IMG/VR virus record: IMGVR_UViG_3300043607_000039
Span: 29,001 to 93,000 of that record
Length of the DNA stretch: 64,000 bases
Origin: a virus
Strand: one strand, 5' to 3'
Shown piece by piece: positions 7,513 to 14,925 of this stretch (within the stretch, counting starts at the first letter, position 1; each line of letters opens with the position of its first letter). A program made the position numbers and the translations under genes. The notes under the pieces were generated by a model. That model did not search any database. It saw nothing but the letters and a program-made list of their open reading frames with translations, and was not told where the DNA came from.

Positions 7513-7533
7513 CAGTAACTCTTGGGGGCACAC

Positions 7534-7788
7534 ATGACAAAAGTCATCGTGTTCCACACCGGGTACGGATGCTGGACCGGTTGTTGTGGACATGCCATTG
7601 CCGTGGTCGACGAGAACGGCAACGAGAAGCGGCAGGCGTTCGAATTCGCTCACCCTTACTTCAAGGGCGAGCGGACCGAAGAGGAAGCCAAGAAGTGGGC
7701 CCAGCAGCTGGTCGCCAACGAAATGGGCAGCGCCCATGTCGCCGACCTGGACTGGGAACATTGCATCATCGAAGATGATGTCTACTAG
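7534..7788 (+). CDS. Hypothetical protein
   Basis: 84 residues from ATG 7534, which has GGGGG upstream. Begins with a strand like TKVIVFHTGYGCW followed by CCGH; two adjacent Cys and His residues could bind metal. No family recognised. Followed by a long hairpin at 7830. Confidence 0.6.
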   Translation: MTKVIVFHTGYGCWTGCCGHAIAVVDENGNEKRQAFEFAHPYFKGERTEEEAKKWAQQLVANEMGSAHVADLDWEHCIIEDDVY

Positions 7789-7829
7789 TCTCCGCTAGCT
7801 GGAGTCACGTCTAGCGCACCACGGCGGTA

Positions 7830-7879
7830 ATGCAGTCCCTGCCTCCCATGGCGTACTGGCGTCGAGGCAGGGACTGCAT
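7830..7879 (+). terminator. 16-bp perfect inverted repeat
   Basis: Arms 7830-7845 and 7864-7879 are exact reverse complements with an 18-nt loop. It follows the gene at 7534 and precedes an irregular tRNA. Likely terminator or processing hairpin. Confidence 0.6.
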
Positions 7880-7882
7880 CCA

Positions 7883-7963
7883 GGGGGTAGTAGGTACGAC
7901 TGGTGTTGAAGGCCGAGGCATCGGAGCGGCATCAGGACTCGGGTTCGAATCCCGATACCTCCA
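7883..7963 (+). tRNA. Irregular tRNA-like element, isotype unknown
   Basis: T-arm TCGGG-TTCGAAT-CCCGA and 3' acceptor TACCTCC are sound and can pair with GGGGGTA at 7883-7889. The middle does not fold normally: CTGGTG/CATCAG forms a stem around about 24 bases, or GCCG/CGGC around 11. Anticodon cannot be assigned. Confidence 0.4.
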
Positions 7964-7972
7964 CACGGAAAT

Positions 7973-8045
7973 GCTCTGGTAGCCCAAAGGTAGAGGCACT
8001 GTCTTGAGGAGGCAGCCAGTGGGAGTTCGACTCTCCCTCGGAGCA
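7973..8045 (+). tRNA. tRNA-Leu(GAG) with short variable arm
   Basis: Acceptor GCTCTGG/TCGGAGC with wobbles; stem CTGTC/GGCAG with loop TTGAGGA. Only five bases in the variable region. Confidence 0.82.
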
Positions 8046-8048
8046 CGG

Positions 8049-8119
8049 TCTGGGCGTAGCCCAAAGGTAGAGGCAGCCCCTCAAAGGTGTAGTTGCGGAT
8101 TCGACCCCCGCCCCCAGGC
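8049..8119 (+). tRNA. Degenerate tRNA-Leu(CAA)-like
   Basis: D-arm region matches the tRNA-Leu just upstream (CCCAAAGGTAGAGGCA), and the acceptor pairs six of seven. The anticodon stem around CTCAAAG is poorly paired and the T-stem has a mismatch. Possibly a decaying duplicate. Confidence 0.4.
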
Positions 8120-8126
8120 CACCTTT

Positions 8127-8199
8127 GCCGGCGTAGCTCACCAGGTAGAGCGCGGATCTTGTAAATCCGAGGCAGTCGGTTCGAGTCCGACCGTCGGCT
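8127..8199 (+). tRNA. tRNA-Thr(TGT)
   Basis: Acceptor GCCGGCG/CGTCGGC; stem CGGAT/ATCCG with loop CTTGTAA. Reads ACA. Confidence 0.9.
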
Positions 8200-8200
8200 C

Positions 8201-8605
8201 GTGAATCACAGGCACAGCGAATACGAGGAGATCTCGGGAGTACCGGAGATCACCGACTTCAAGCTCCTCTGGATTAGCGGCTTCTACGACGGCCCCACAT
8301 CCGGACTGGTCCAGGTCGGCGAAAGCCTGTGCTGGGCGCAAATGATCGAAGAGTGCAGTGAGGATCCAGGCTGCGGTTGGTACCGCAAGTACAAGCTCAT
8401 GAAGATGAGCGTCGAGCAGATTCTCGACCAGGTCCAGCAGCACGCACTGTTTGCCAAGTTCGTGTCAGGCCAAAAGGAACTGGGCTGGGACTGGACTCAG
8501 ATTGACACCCAACGGCCCCATTCGGAATGGTCGGGCTACTACGACCAGTACGGAACAGACGCCCAGGATCCGGTCGGAGAAGTTGTGGGGTGGTTCGTTC
8601 GATGA
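8201..8605 (+). CDS. Hypothetical protein behind tRNA-Thr
   Basis: 134 residues from GTG 8201, one base beyond the tRNA 3' end. Contains LLWISGFYDGPTSGLVQ, reminiscent of small phage proteins of unknown role. No membrane or signal segment. The stop overlaps the next ATG (ATGA). Confidence 0.65.
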   Translation: MNHRHSEYEEISGVPEITDFKLLWISGFYDGPTSGLVQVGESLCWAQMIEECSEDPGCGWYRKYKLMKMSVEQILDQVQQHALFAKFVSGQKELGWDWTQIDTQRPHSEWSGYYDQYGTDAQDPVGEVVGWFVR

Positions 8606-8940
8606 AACACGGATATACACTCGCGACGATCTACTCCAGGACCAGTAAGAGGTACCAGGTCGAGTTCTGGTCCCAACCCTGGCGCCATTGGATCGTGGCC
8701 AACGTCTACCACTGGTACGACATGCACGTCTTCAAGGTGCCTGGGTTCAGACGCCTGGAGAAGTGGCTCCACGACCGGCACGGCAACGATCCACTGGAGT
8801 ACATCCCGCTGGGGTGCCGTCAGGACCTCCGGTGCTGGCACCTCACCAACAAGAGGCGGGTCCAGTTGGTGACCCTCGGGATCACTGCCGAGCAGTACGG
8901 ACGACTAGGAGGCAGGTATGGCTCGGAGGGTGCCCAATAA
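8602..8940 (+). CDS. Hypothetical protein
   Basis: 112 residues, Trp- and basic-rich, beginning MKHGYTLATIYS. ATG 8602 overlaps the preceding stop, which favours it over the longer frame. No recognised family. Overlaps the start of the next gene by 23 bases. Confidence 0.65.
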   Translation: MKHGYTLATIYSRTSKRYQVEFWSQPWRHWIVANVYHWYDMHVFKVPGFRRLEKWLHDRHGNDPLEYIPLGCRQDLRCWHLTNKRRVQLVTLGITAEQYGRLGGRYGSEGAQ

Positions 8941-9121
8941 GTGGCCCGGCCCTCCGCACCTGGAGCCCTACAACGGACTCTGGGTGGGAGTAGTGGGCCG
9001 TCGAGTCGTAGTACACGGAGAAAGCCCCGAGCAGGTCCGAGCCAAGATCAAGCACCTGCGGCGCCAGGTCGACGCCGTGTTCGAGGTCCCTGCGTACAAG
9101 AAATGGGGGAAAGAAGAATGA
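8918..9121 (+). CDS. Small protein, DUF5678-like
   Basis: 67 residues with a good AGGAGG upstream. A strand segment GVVGRRVVVHGESPEQVRAKIK resembles DUF5678-type proteins that carry a short beta-hairpin plus helix. Function unknown. Coupled to the next gene by ATGA. Confidence 0.6.
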   Translation: MARRVPNKWPGPPHLEPYNGLWVGVVGRRVVVHGESPEQVRAKIKHLRRQVDAVFEVPAYKKWGKEE

Positions 9122-9249
9122 TCCCCTGGTGGATGTGGCTGATCGGACTGCTGGGCCTGGCGACCGCGGTAATTGGCTGGTCAATCACCCAGACTCCTCC
9201 GGGAGACAAGGACGCAGCCCCACGTCAGGATGCACAATGGTGGCGATAG
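9118..9249 (+). CDS. 43-residue membrane peptide
   Basis: ATG 9118 overlaps the previous stop. One hydrophobic helix (MWLIGLLGLATAVIGW) followed by a polar tail. No known function. Confidence 0.55.
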   Translation: MIPWWMWLIGLLGLATAVIGWSITQTPPGDKDAAPRQDAQWWR

Positions 9250-9262
9250 CTCGGGAGGGTCA

Positions 9263-9451
9263 ATGATGCAGTTTGTGAAGAGCACCAAATGCGAAACGGG
9301 TGCCTGTGTCGAGGTAGCCCTTGGTGAGGATCGGGCGCTGGTGCGCAACTCCACACAGCCAGGCACGGTCAACGAGTTCCCCAAGGAGATGTGGGAGGGC
9401 TTCGTGGCCGCAGTTCGACAGGGAACGTTCGACTTTGACTCGCCCGTGTAG
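9263..9451 (+). CDS. DUF397 protein 1
   Basis: 62 residues with the DUF397 pattern: KSTKCETGACVEVA, ALVRNS, then a Phe/Trp helix with W-EGFVAAVRQGTFD. In Streptomyces, DUF397 proteins pair with XRE regulators such as WhiJ. GGGAGGG lies before tandem ATGs (9263, 9266). Its stop lies inside the next tRNA (9442), a ten-base overlap. Confidence 0.85.
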   Translation: MMQFVKSTKCETGACVEVALGEDRALVRNSTQPGTVNEFPKEMWEGFVAAVRQGTFDFDSPV

Positions 9452-9515
9452 CTCGGACGGTTCGAGCAGCCGCCTCGTAAGCGGAAGGATCCCAGTTCGA
9501 ATCTGGGCTCGGGCT
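9442..9515 (+). tRNA. tRNA-Thr(CGT), overlaps a CDS end
   Basis: Stem CCGC/GCGG with loop CTCGTAA, anticodon CGT. Acceptor GCCCGTG/CTCGGGC with one mismatch. Its first ten bases are the last bases of the DUF397 gene. Confidence 0.85.
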
Positions 9516-9518
9516 CGG

Positions 9519-9587
9519 GGGTTGAGCACTGGTGTGCAGGTTTGCTTTGCAAGCAGACCCCGCGGAGTTCGACTCTCCGTCAATCCA
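9519..9587 (+). tRNA. tRNA-Ala(TGC)
   Basis: Acceptor GGGTTGA/TCAATCC; stem TTTGC/GCAGA with loop TTTGCAA. The D-loop is only four bases and the gene is 69 nt. Confidence 0.82.
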
Positions 9588-9705
9588 CGCCTGCGTCCAC
9601 AGGCCCAGGTGAAGGGTACGGACGGCGAGGTAAGAACCAGGATTAGCGGGTCGGCTGGTTGGGCCTGTTGGTTCTCACATGGTCCTGGTCGCCCTTCATC
9701 ACCAT

Positions 9706-9780
9706 GCCGAGGTAGGCCACGCTGGCGAGCCGCTGCATTTAGGGTGCAGTGTTAGGCGGGTTCGACTCCCGTCCTCGGTA
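9706..9780 (+). tRNA. tRNA-Leu(TAG), short variable arm
   Basis: Acceptor GCCGAGG/CCTCGGT; stem CTGCA/TGCAG with loop TTTAGGG. Reads CUA. Short variable region. Confidence 0.85.
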
Positions 9781-9817
9781 CTTGAAATAGCAGACGTGGT
9801 GAGTAAACTGTCATCCC

Positions 9818-10372
9818 ATGCGCCTGCTCGTCAAGACATATGGCCCGTATATCTACAGGTCTGGCAATAGGTTACGTCGGTTCGTGATCCACCTTTACGA
9901 CGACGGCACTCGTCGTACCCAGTCCAATGCCCGATACCTGTTGGAGCAACACCTGGGGCGCCTACTGACAGAAGACGAAGACGCCGATCATATTGACGGA
10001 AACCCTTTGAATGATGACCTATCCAACTTACGTCCGTTGTCGTCTTTCGAAAACCGAAGTCGAGCACATGAGCCTGCGCCTCTCTATGAGTTCAGCTGCC
10101 TCATGTGTGGTAATTCAGCGGTCACGCTGTTGCGTGACTATCGACGTAACCAGGAGGTTCTCGGGAAAGCTGGACCCTTCTGTAGCAAGTCGTGTTCGGG
10201 GACATGGTCCACAACCGTTGACAGGGCGAACCAGGGCAACTCCTGTAAACCCCATAAGACTCACTGCAAGTACGGTCATCTGAAGACAGGCCTGATCAGA
10301 AAGGCAGATGGATCCGTGTACAAGAACTGCAACGAATGTAACCGCTTACGTGCTCAATTACGTCGGAAGTAA
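9818..10372 (+). CDS. HNH homing-type endonuclease
   Basis: 184 residues. The HNH core is DADHIDGNPLNDDLSNLRPLS, typical of homing-type HNH_3 nucleases, followed by two Cys clusters (CLMCG, FCSKSC) and a C-terminal CKYGH/CNECN pair that may bind zinc. It is visibly more AT-rich than neighbouring genes, which supports recent arrival. It lies between tRNA-Leu genes. Confidence 0.85.
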   Translation: MRLLVKTYGPYIYRSGNRLRRFVIHLYDDGTRRTQSNARYLLEQHLGRLLTEDEDADHIDGNPLNDDLSNLRPLSSFENRSRAHEPAPLYEFSCLMCGNSAVTLLRDYRRNQEVLGKAGPFCSKSCSGTWSTTVDRANQGNSCKPHKTHCKYGHLKTGLIRKADGSVYKNCNECNRLRAQLRRK

Positions 10373-10382
10373 CGCCGCCTTC

Positions 10383-10455
10383 GGGCGGGTACTCCAACGG
10401 TAGAGAGAGCTGATTTAAAACCAGTCCAGTACGGGTTCGACTCCCGTGCCGCCCA
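10383..10455 (+). tRNA. tRNA-Leu(TAA)
   Basis: Loop TTTAAAA on stem GCTGA/CCAGT (one A-C mismatch). T-arm ACGGG/CCCGT perfect. Reads UUA, a rare codon in high-GC genomes. Confidence 0.8.
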
Positions 10456-10499
10456 CAGTTGGTTTTCAGCAGTACCCTCTCCTGGAGAGAGATAGTCAA

Positions 10500-10573
10500 G
10501 GTGTCGTGGCGTAGTTGGTTAGCGCACCTCCCTGTCACGGAGGAGATCGCGGGTTCGAGTCCCGTCGGCGCCG
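10500..10573 (+). tRNA. tRNA-Asp(GTC)
   Basis: Acceptor GGTGTCG/CGGCGCC, G73; perfect stem CCTCC/GGAGG with loop CTGTCAC. Confidence 0.9.
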
Positions 10574-10574
10574 C

Positions 10575-10859
10575 ATGTCAGATGAAACAGAACCATTGCC
10601 CTGTCTTATCTGTGCCAGGAGGCTCAGGGCCGCAATGCCCGATGCCTACAACCAGCCGTGGGGTGCGACCATGTTCCATTCCCACGGCCAGTACGGCAGC
10701 ACCCTGTTCGACCCCATTCACAGCATGGTGCGACTAGAAATCAACATCTGCGACGAGTGCCTCAGGGCGCACAAGGAGCGGGTCATTTACGTTCGGGATC
10801 ATCACGTCGAGCCGACACACGACGTAATGCCGTGGGACCCGAACATGTTCGACGATTAA
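10575..10859 (+). CDS. Small two-cysteine-pair (zinc ribbon-like) protein
   Basis: 94 residues. ATG 10575 lies one base after tRNA-Asp. Two Cys pairs, CLIC near the start and CDEC in the C-terminal third, flank a conserved HGQYGSTLFDP segment seen in a widespread family of unknown role. The longer upstream frame would run through the tRNA and is rejected. Confidence 0.7.
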   Translation: MSDETEPLPCLICARRLRAAMPDAYNQPWGATMFHSHGQYGSTLFDPIHSMVRLEINICDECLRAHKERVIYVRDHHVEPTHDVMPWDPNMFDD

Positions 10860-10865
10860 TTGAAT

Positions 10866-10955
10866 AGTGAGATGGCCGAGTGGTCGAAGGCGCAGCACTG
10901 CTAATGCTGAGGTCGCCGTTAAGGGGGCCCCCGGGTTCGAATCCCGGTCTCACTG
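10866..10955 (+). tRNA. tRNA-Ser(GCT)
   Basis: 90 nt, class II with long variable arm. Acceptor AGTGAGA/TCTCACT, G73; stem CAGCA/TGCTG with loop CTGCTAA. Confidence 0.92.
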
Positions 10956-10960
10956 CACAA

Positions 10961-11035
10961 GGGAGCGTAGCTCAGCCCGGTTTGAGCACCCGTCTGATAA
11001 GCGGGAGGTCGGCGGTTCAAATCCGTCCGCTCCTA
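10961..11035 (+). tRNA. tRNA-Ile(GAT), second copy
   Basis: Acceptor GGGAGCG/CGCTCCT; stem CCCGT/GCGGG with loop CTGATAA. More regular than the copy at 4954. Confidence 0.9.
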
Positions 11036-11045
11036 CGTAACACAT

Positions 11046-11119
11046 GCCCCCTTAGTTCAGAGGATTAGAACATCTGACTACGGATCAGAAGGTCGCGTGT
11101 TCGAATCACGCAGGGGGTG
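11046..11119 (+). tRNA. tRNA-Arg(ACG)
   Basis: Acceptor GCCCCCT/AGGGGGT; perfect stem TCTGA/TCAGA with loop CTACGGA. Confidence 0.9.
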
Positions 11120-11152
11120 CTCACTGGATATGGCGGATGTTACGATGTCGTC

Positions 11153-11716
11153 GTGGAGCGGGACGAGCGACGTGCATGGCGACGCGTTTATGACAAGACC
11201 TGGGTGGCCGGAAAGCGCGATCGATGCTTCAAATACCTAGGTGGCCGTTGTCGGAGATGTGGTACCACAGAACAACTCCAGTTTGATCACATCGATCCGA
11301 AGTCACTGTCTTTTCGGATCTCGGGAAATCTCAACCGACGTTGGGAGGTATTGGTCGTCGAGCTGGATAAATGCCAGCTGCTATGCCTTCCTTGTCATCG
11401 CCGAAAGTCGAAGGAAAACGGTGAAACGGGAGGCGGCCAGAACAAGTTTTTAACATGTCCGCATGGAACCCTGTCTGGTTACGGAGCGCCATGGAAATGT
11501 CGTTGTGACGATTGCCGTCGGGTCAAATCCGACTACGTCAGAAAGTACCGCAAGACAAATGGATTAATGAAGCGCCTAACCAAGCAGACAGTTCTTGAGA
11601 TACGAAGCCTCTTCGCTAGAGGCACCCCTTACTTGGAATTGGCTGAGAAGTTCAACGTTGACAGGACAACGGTGTGGAAGATATGCACCCGAAGGACCTG
11701 GAAGCATCTTGAATAG
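11153..11716 (+). CDS. HNH nuclease with C-terminal HTH
   Basis: About 187 residues from GTG 11153; a longer frame from GTG 11117 overlaps the tRNA. HNH region: CRRCG, QFDHIDPKS, then CQLLCLPCHRRKS. A second Cys set lies around CPHG/CRCDDC, and the C terminus (LELAEKFNVDRTTVWKI) is a helix-turn-helix. AT-richer than its neighbours. Typical of a mobile, site-recognising nuclease in the tRNA array. Confidence 0.82.
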   Translation: MERDERRAWRRVYDKTWVAGKRDRCFKYLGGRCRRCGTTEQLQFDHIDPKSLSFRISGNLNRRWEVLVVELDKCQLLCLPCHRRKSKENGETGGGQNKFLTCPHGTLSGYGAPWKCRCDDCRRVKSDYVRKYRKTNGLMKRLTKQTVLEIRSLFARGTPYLELAEKFNVDRTTVWKICTRRTWKHLE

Positions 11717-11763
11717 TCCGCGAATTCTACTCGGGGGCATTCGTTCGAGATCCTGGAGAGAAC

Positions 11764-11925
11764 ATGGCTTACGACTACGACAAGGCGAAGCAGATTGTCA
11801 TAGACGCCCTGCGCGATGAAGACCAGCGCGGCGGCCCGATGCAGCGCGAGTACCCGCGCGCCATCATCGAATCACTGGCGCACAACATCGCACTGCAAAT
11901 CGAGGAAGAGGCCGTCAGCGAGTAG
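11764..11925 (+). CDS. 53-residue hypothetical protein
   Basis: ATG 11764 preceded by GGAGAG. Short acidic helical protein beginning MAYDYDKAKQIVIDAL, ending at TAG just before tRNA-Pro. No family recognised. Confidence 0.6.
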   Translation: MAYDYDKAKQIVIDALRDEDQRGGPMQREYPRAIIESLAHNIALQIEEEAVSE

Positions 11926-11933
11926 GGCTCGGC

Positions 11934-12007
11934 CGGGATGTAGCGCAGCTTGGTAGCGCACCTGACTGGGGGTCAGGAGGGCGCAGGTTCAAATCCTGTC
12001 ATCCCGA
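11934..12007 (+). tRNA. tRNA-Pro(GGG)
   Basis: Perfect acceptor CGGGATG/CATCCCG; stem CCTGA/TCAGG with loop CTGGGGG. Confidence 0.9.
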
Positions 12008-12008
12008 C

Positions 12009-12143
12009 GTGAAACAGAAACTGGCTCGATTGTTGTGGTGGTGGCGCAAGGTCAATGACGCTCCCTGCGGCTTGGACACCGATGAGTACGTGAACGGGGT
12101 CCATGTCTGGCGCCACAGTAAATGGTTCTGTCACTGTGATTGA
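12009..12143 (+). CDS. 44-residue hypothetical protein behind tRNA-Pro
   Basis: GTG 12009 lies one base after the tRNA 3' end, as at 5391 and 8201. Product starts MKQKLARLLWWWRK and ends HSKWFCHCD. No family known; supported mainly by its placement and intact frame. Confidence 0.45.
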   Translation: MKQKLARLLWWWRKVNDAPCGLDTDEYVNGVHVWRHSKWFCHCD

Positions 12144-12215
12144 CTTCCTCCCCACAGGAGCGGGTGGAAGGGCTCTTCCCGAGTCCTGACTCGTCACCAG
12201 GGGGGAGGGCCTTAT

Positions 12216-12288
12216 CGGGGTGTAGCGCAGTTGGTAGCGCGCCGCGTTCGGGACGCGGAGGCCGTCAGTTCGAATCTGGCCACTCCGA
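12216..12288 (+). tRNA. tRNA-Pro(CGG)
   Basis: Acceptor CGGGGTG/CACTCCG; perfect stem CCGCG/CGCGG with loop TTCGGGA. Confidence 0.9.
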
Positions 12289-12333
12289 CGCAATGCGCAT
12301 GGAGGGTGGCGCCCAGTGGTGGGCAACCTTGAT

Positions 12334-12418
12334 GGAGAGGGTCCGGCTGGACGAGGAGCCGTATTCGAAGTGCGGTAGTAGCTAATCACTGCTCGGGGTT
12401 CAAGTCCCCGTCTCTCCG
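12334..12418 (+). tRNA. tRNA-Ser(CGA)
   Basis: Class II, 85 nt. Acceptor GGAGAGG/TCTCTCC, G73; stem CCGTA/TGCGG with loop TTCGAAG; T-arm CGGGG/CCCCG. Reads UCG. Confidence 0.78.
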
Positions 12419-12426
12419 CTCACAAT

Positions 12427-12514
12427 AGAGGCTGACCGGTTGGTCGAGGGGCACGGTTGGAAGCCGTGTACAACGCTCAGAAACGTTGCAGGAGTTCGAA
12501 TCTCCTAGCCTCTG
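12427..12514 (+). tRNA. tRNA-Ser(GGA)
   Basis: Class II, 88 nt. Perfect acceptor AGAGGCT/AGCCTCT, G73; stem CACGG/CCGTG with loop TTGGAAG. Confidence 0.92.
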
Positions 12515-12520
12515 CGTCAA

Positions 12521-12606
12521 GGAAGAGCCACCCGATTGGAGACGGGCGCAGTTTTGAAAACTGTTAGAGTCGCAAGGCTTTGGGGATTCGACTTCCTCCT
12601 CTTCCG
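12521..12606 (+). tRNA. tRNA-Ser(TGA)
   Basis: Class II. Perfect acceptor GGAAGAG/CTCTTCC, G73; stem GCAGT/ACTGT with loop TTTGAAA. Reads UCA. Confidence 0.88.
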
Positions 12607-12621
12607 CTCTACAATGGACAT

Positions 12622-12691
12622 ACCCTGCGTGTTGGATACACAGCCGATGCTTCTAACGTTGGCGTTCCGGGTTCGAGTCCCGGGCAGGGTT
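12622..12691 (+). tRNA. tRNA-Arg(TCT)
   Basis: Perfect acceptor ACCCTGC/GCAGGGT; stem CGATG/CGTTG with loop CTTCTAA. Reads AGA. Confidence 0.85.
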
Positions 12692-12695
12692 CGAC

Positions 12696-12772
12696 GGTCC
12701 GGTGCCAGAGCGGCCAATTGGAACCGCCTTTTAAGCGGTAAAAGTCGTGAGTTCGAATCTCACCCGGTACCA
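12696..12772 (+). tRNA. tRNA-Lys(TTT)
   Basis: Stem ACCGC/GCGGT with loop CTTTTAA; T-arm GTGAG/CTCAC. The acceptor pairs fully only with a one-base bulge on the 3' strand. Confidence 0.8.
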
Positions 12773-12818
12773 CGCGCAAAGGTGTTAGAGTCTAGGCGCA
12801 GCAAGGAAAACTACACAT

Positions 12819-12894
12819 GGATCCGTACCCAAAGCCTGGTTTATGGGCCCGCCTCTTAAGCGGAGTTACGTCGGTTCAAATCCGACCGGATCCA
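12819..12894 (+). tRNA. tRNA-Lys(CTT)
   Basis: Perfect acceptor GGATCCG/CGGATCC; loop CTCTTAA; D-stem CCCA/TGGG. Confidence 0.88.
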
Positions 12895-12908
12895 CGTAGT
12901 ACATGCGA

Positions 12909-12982
<74 letters not shown>

Positions 12983-12985
12983 CTT

Positions 12986-13052
12986 GCGGGTTAGTGGAAT
13001 GGAACCATAAGGGCCTCATAAGCCCTAGATGCCGTTCGAGTCGGCACCCGCT
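12986..13052 (+). tRNA. tRNA-Met(CAT), short
   Basis: Perfect stem AGGGC/GCCCT with loop CTCATAA. Acceptor has six pairs (GCGGGT/ACCCGC); D-stem three pairs. Only about 67 nt. Could be tRNA-Ile2 if C34 is modified. Confidence 0.75.
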
Positions 13053-13121
13053 CCCACATGATGGTCCTGCCACGGGGAGTGGCAGGCGTAAGCGCGGCAT
13101 ACACTCCGCGGCCCGTTACAG

Positions 13122-13195
13122 CTTCCGGTAGCTCAGCTTGGTAGAGCATCTCTATGACACGGAGAAGGCCTCAGGTTCAAATCCTGGTCGGAAGA
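13122..13195 (+). tRNA. tRNA-Val(GAC)
   Basis: Acceptor CTTCCGG/TCGGAAG; stem TCTCT/GGAGA with loop ATGACAC. Confidence 0.88.
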
Positions 13196-13196
13196 C

Positions 13197-13270
13197 GGAA
13201 CCGTAGACTAATTGGTTAGGTCCCCGGACTTTCAATTCGGGTGGTGCCGGTTCGAACCCGGTCGGTTCTA
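13197..13270 (+). tRNA. tRNA-Glu(TTC)
   Basis: Acceptor GGAACCG/CGGTTCT; stem CCGGA/TTCGG with loop CTTTCAA. Confidence 0.88.
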
Positions 13271-13284
13271 CGTTTTACGCTCAT

Positions 13285-13358
13285 TCTCCAGTAGCTCAAT
13301 TGGCGGAGCAGCCCGCTGTTAACGGGAAGGTTTCCAGGTTCGACCCCTGGCTGGAGAG
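13285..13358 (+). tRNA. tRNA-Asn(GTT)
   Basis: Perfect acceptor TCTCCAG/CTGGAGA, G73; stem CCCG/CGGG with loop CTGTTAA. Confidence 0.9.
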
Positions 13359-13916
13359 CTAGCGCGAGGACATTCGGCCCTCAAGCCAGTGCAGCACGTT
13401 ATCCGCGGCCTGTCCCCGCCGCTGCCCGAGCCACGGGCGAATCAATTTCACCAAGGGGTAGAGGTGTCGTTGACGGGTCACTACCCAAACCGTCACAGGC
13501 TTGTAATAGTCCTTGGCCTGCGGTCGATATCCGTGAATGTTCCCAACGTTGGTGAGTCTTGGCAGGCGCTCGATAATATCTGGGTCCGTCATGGCGACGG
13601 ACATAGCCGCCTTAGTGTTGAGCGTGAAAGTACCTTCGCCCTCGACTAGGCCCGCTAGCCATGCGACCTCTGCTCGCGTCATCTTCCGCAGGTCCCCTGC
13701 GGCCTCGTCCCTACAGCGCCTGCACTTTTTTGAACTCTCCGACATTGGTCCGCTACACGTTGGACACGGGACCACCGAGGCGTATTTGAACTGATAGCAC
13801 TCGGCACAGTAGTTGGAGCGATTGGACCGAACCCTGACGGGCCCACCGCACATGGGGCACGGGTTCGGCTTGTAGAGGATGAGTATTTGTTCAGGATTGG
13901 TAGTACGTAGCGCCAT
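13359..13916 (-). CDS. LAGLIDADG-type endonuclease with zinc ribbons
   Basis: 185 residues on the opposite strand to the array. N-terminal half has three Cys pairs (CPMCG, CAECY, CPTCSG, CRRC), suggesting zinc ribbons. The C-terminal half begins AWLAGLVEGEGTFTL, a clear LAGLIDADG motif, followed by a motif ending in PWLGQ. A single motif means it probably acts as a dimer. Its 3' end abuts tRNA-Asn, as if inserted there. Confidence 0.82.
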   Translation of the reverse strand: MALRTTNPEQILILYKPNPCPMCGGPVRVRSNRSNYCAECYQFKYASVVPCPTCSGPMSESSKKCRRCRDEAAGDLRKMTRAEVAWLAGLVEGEGTFTLNTKAAMSVAMTDPDIIERLPRLTNVGNIHGYRPQAKDYYKPVTVWVVTRQRHLYPLVKLIRPWLGQRRGQAADNVLHWLEGRMSSR

Positions 13917-14027
13917 CCATCCAAAGTAACATGAGCTTGGCCCGCGGTTTCTAGGCCCGCGGAGCGGGGCGGTCCAGCTGGCCGACCTGGCACTGTTCGC
14001 CGTGGTGCCACTCAGACACGGCCCCTT

Positions 14028-14100
14028 GCGCCGTAGCCCAACCGGTTGAGGGGTCCGGCTTATATCCGGAATTCAGCAGGTTCGATTCCTGCACGGCGTA
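14028..14100 (+). tRNA. tRNA-Ile(TAT)
   Basis: Acceptor GCGCCGT/ACGGCGT; perfect stem TCCGG/CCGGA with loop CTTATAT. Reads AUA, normally served by a CAT tRNA in bacteria. Confidence 0.88.
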
Positions 14101-14121
14101 CTTCCCCCTGGAGGAGGAGCA

Positions 14122-14409
14122 ATGCCCCGTTCGGTAGAGACCTCGACCGAGACCAAGACGTACATGGTCCGTAAGGTCAACATCACCTGCGACAAGTGCG
14201 GCCGACCCGTCGACCAGGAGCCCGAGGACGACGACCTGTACCACCAGGAGCTGGAGATCCATCTGAACCCGGAGCTGTGCGTCCGGTCCAGCTTCCGTCG
14301 GGACTACTGCCGAGCCTGTCTCCTGCCTATCTGGGCACTGATCTGCGAGACTATCGGGGCTGACCCCGATGACATCTCAAACTCTGACTTCCAGGCGGAC
14401 TACTCATGA
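14122..14409 (+). CDS. Small zinc-finger-like protein
   Basis: 95 residues with GGAGGAGGAG upstream. CDKCG and CRAC pairs separated by about 50 residues could form one zinc site. Coupled by ATGA to the DUF397 gene that follows; may function with it. Confidence 0.7.
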   Translation: MPRSVETSTETKTYMVRKVNITCDKCGRPVDQEPEDDDLYHQELEIHLNPELCVRSSFRRDYCRACLLPIWALICETIGADPDDISNSDFQADYS

Positions 14410-14651
14410 TGGACGACGTGATCTGGACTAAGAGCAGCTACTCCGGCAGTCAGGGCGGCAACTGCGTCGAGGTGGCATGGCGCAAGAGCACGCGCAGCAA
14501 CCCGAGTGGCAACTGTGTCGAATTCGCGGAGCTACCGGGCAAGGTGCTGGTTCGGGACTCCAAGAATCCCGACGGCGGGATCATCGAGTTCGCCCCCGAC
14601 GCATGGCGCAAGTTCATCGCCGCGGTGAAGGAAGGCGAGTTCAACCTGTAG
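14406..14651 (+). CDS. DUF397 protein 2 with duplicated N-terminal motif
   Basis: 81 residues. DUF397 signature WTKSSYSGSQGGNCVEVA is immediately followed by a second copy (WRKSTRSNPSGNCVEFA), then VLVRDSKNPDGG and an FIAAVKEGEFNL tail. The doubled motif is unusual for the family. ATGA overlap with the zinc-finger gene upstream. Confidence 0.88.
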   Translation: MMDDVIWTKSSYSGSQGGNCVEVAWRKSTRSNPSGNCVEFAELPGKVLVRDSKNPDGGIIEFAPDAWRKFIAAVKEGEFNL

Positions 14652-14659
14652 TAGGTAAT

Positions 14660-14732
14660 GCCCGTGTAGCTCAGCGGCAAGAGCATCGGTTCCACACACC
14701 GAGGGTCCTAGGTTCGAGTCCTAGTACGGGCA
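14660..14732 (+). tRNA. tRNA-Val(CAC), C33
   Basis: Perfect stem TCGGT/ACCGA with loop TCCACAC; position 33 is C. Acceptor GCCCGTG/TACGGGC. Confidence 0.82.
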
Positions 14733-14850
14733 CGTGGTGGTAGTTGCGGGTTGAGAAGGGTCTAGTTAAACGGCCGACCTGTATTCCAGTGCAGCTGCTC
14801 ATGACTTACCCGGGGGGCCGGGGTAAGGAAGACACAACAGGCCCGCACAT

Positions 14851-14925
14851 GGTGGCTGTAGCTCATCCTGGTAGAGCGCCGGACTGTGGATCCGGAGGTG
14901 GGGGGATCGTGGCCCCCCAGTCACC
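14851..14925 (+). tRNA. tRNA-His(GTG)
   Basis: G-1 at 14851 pairs with C73, the histidine identity pair; acceptor GTGGCTG/CAGTCAC; stem CCGGA/TCCGG with loop CTGTGGA. The T-loop is ATCGTGG, lacking T54 of the usual TTCRANT. A CTTACCC/GGGTAAG hairpin lies in the gap upstream. Confidence 0.82.
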
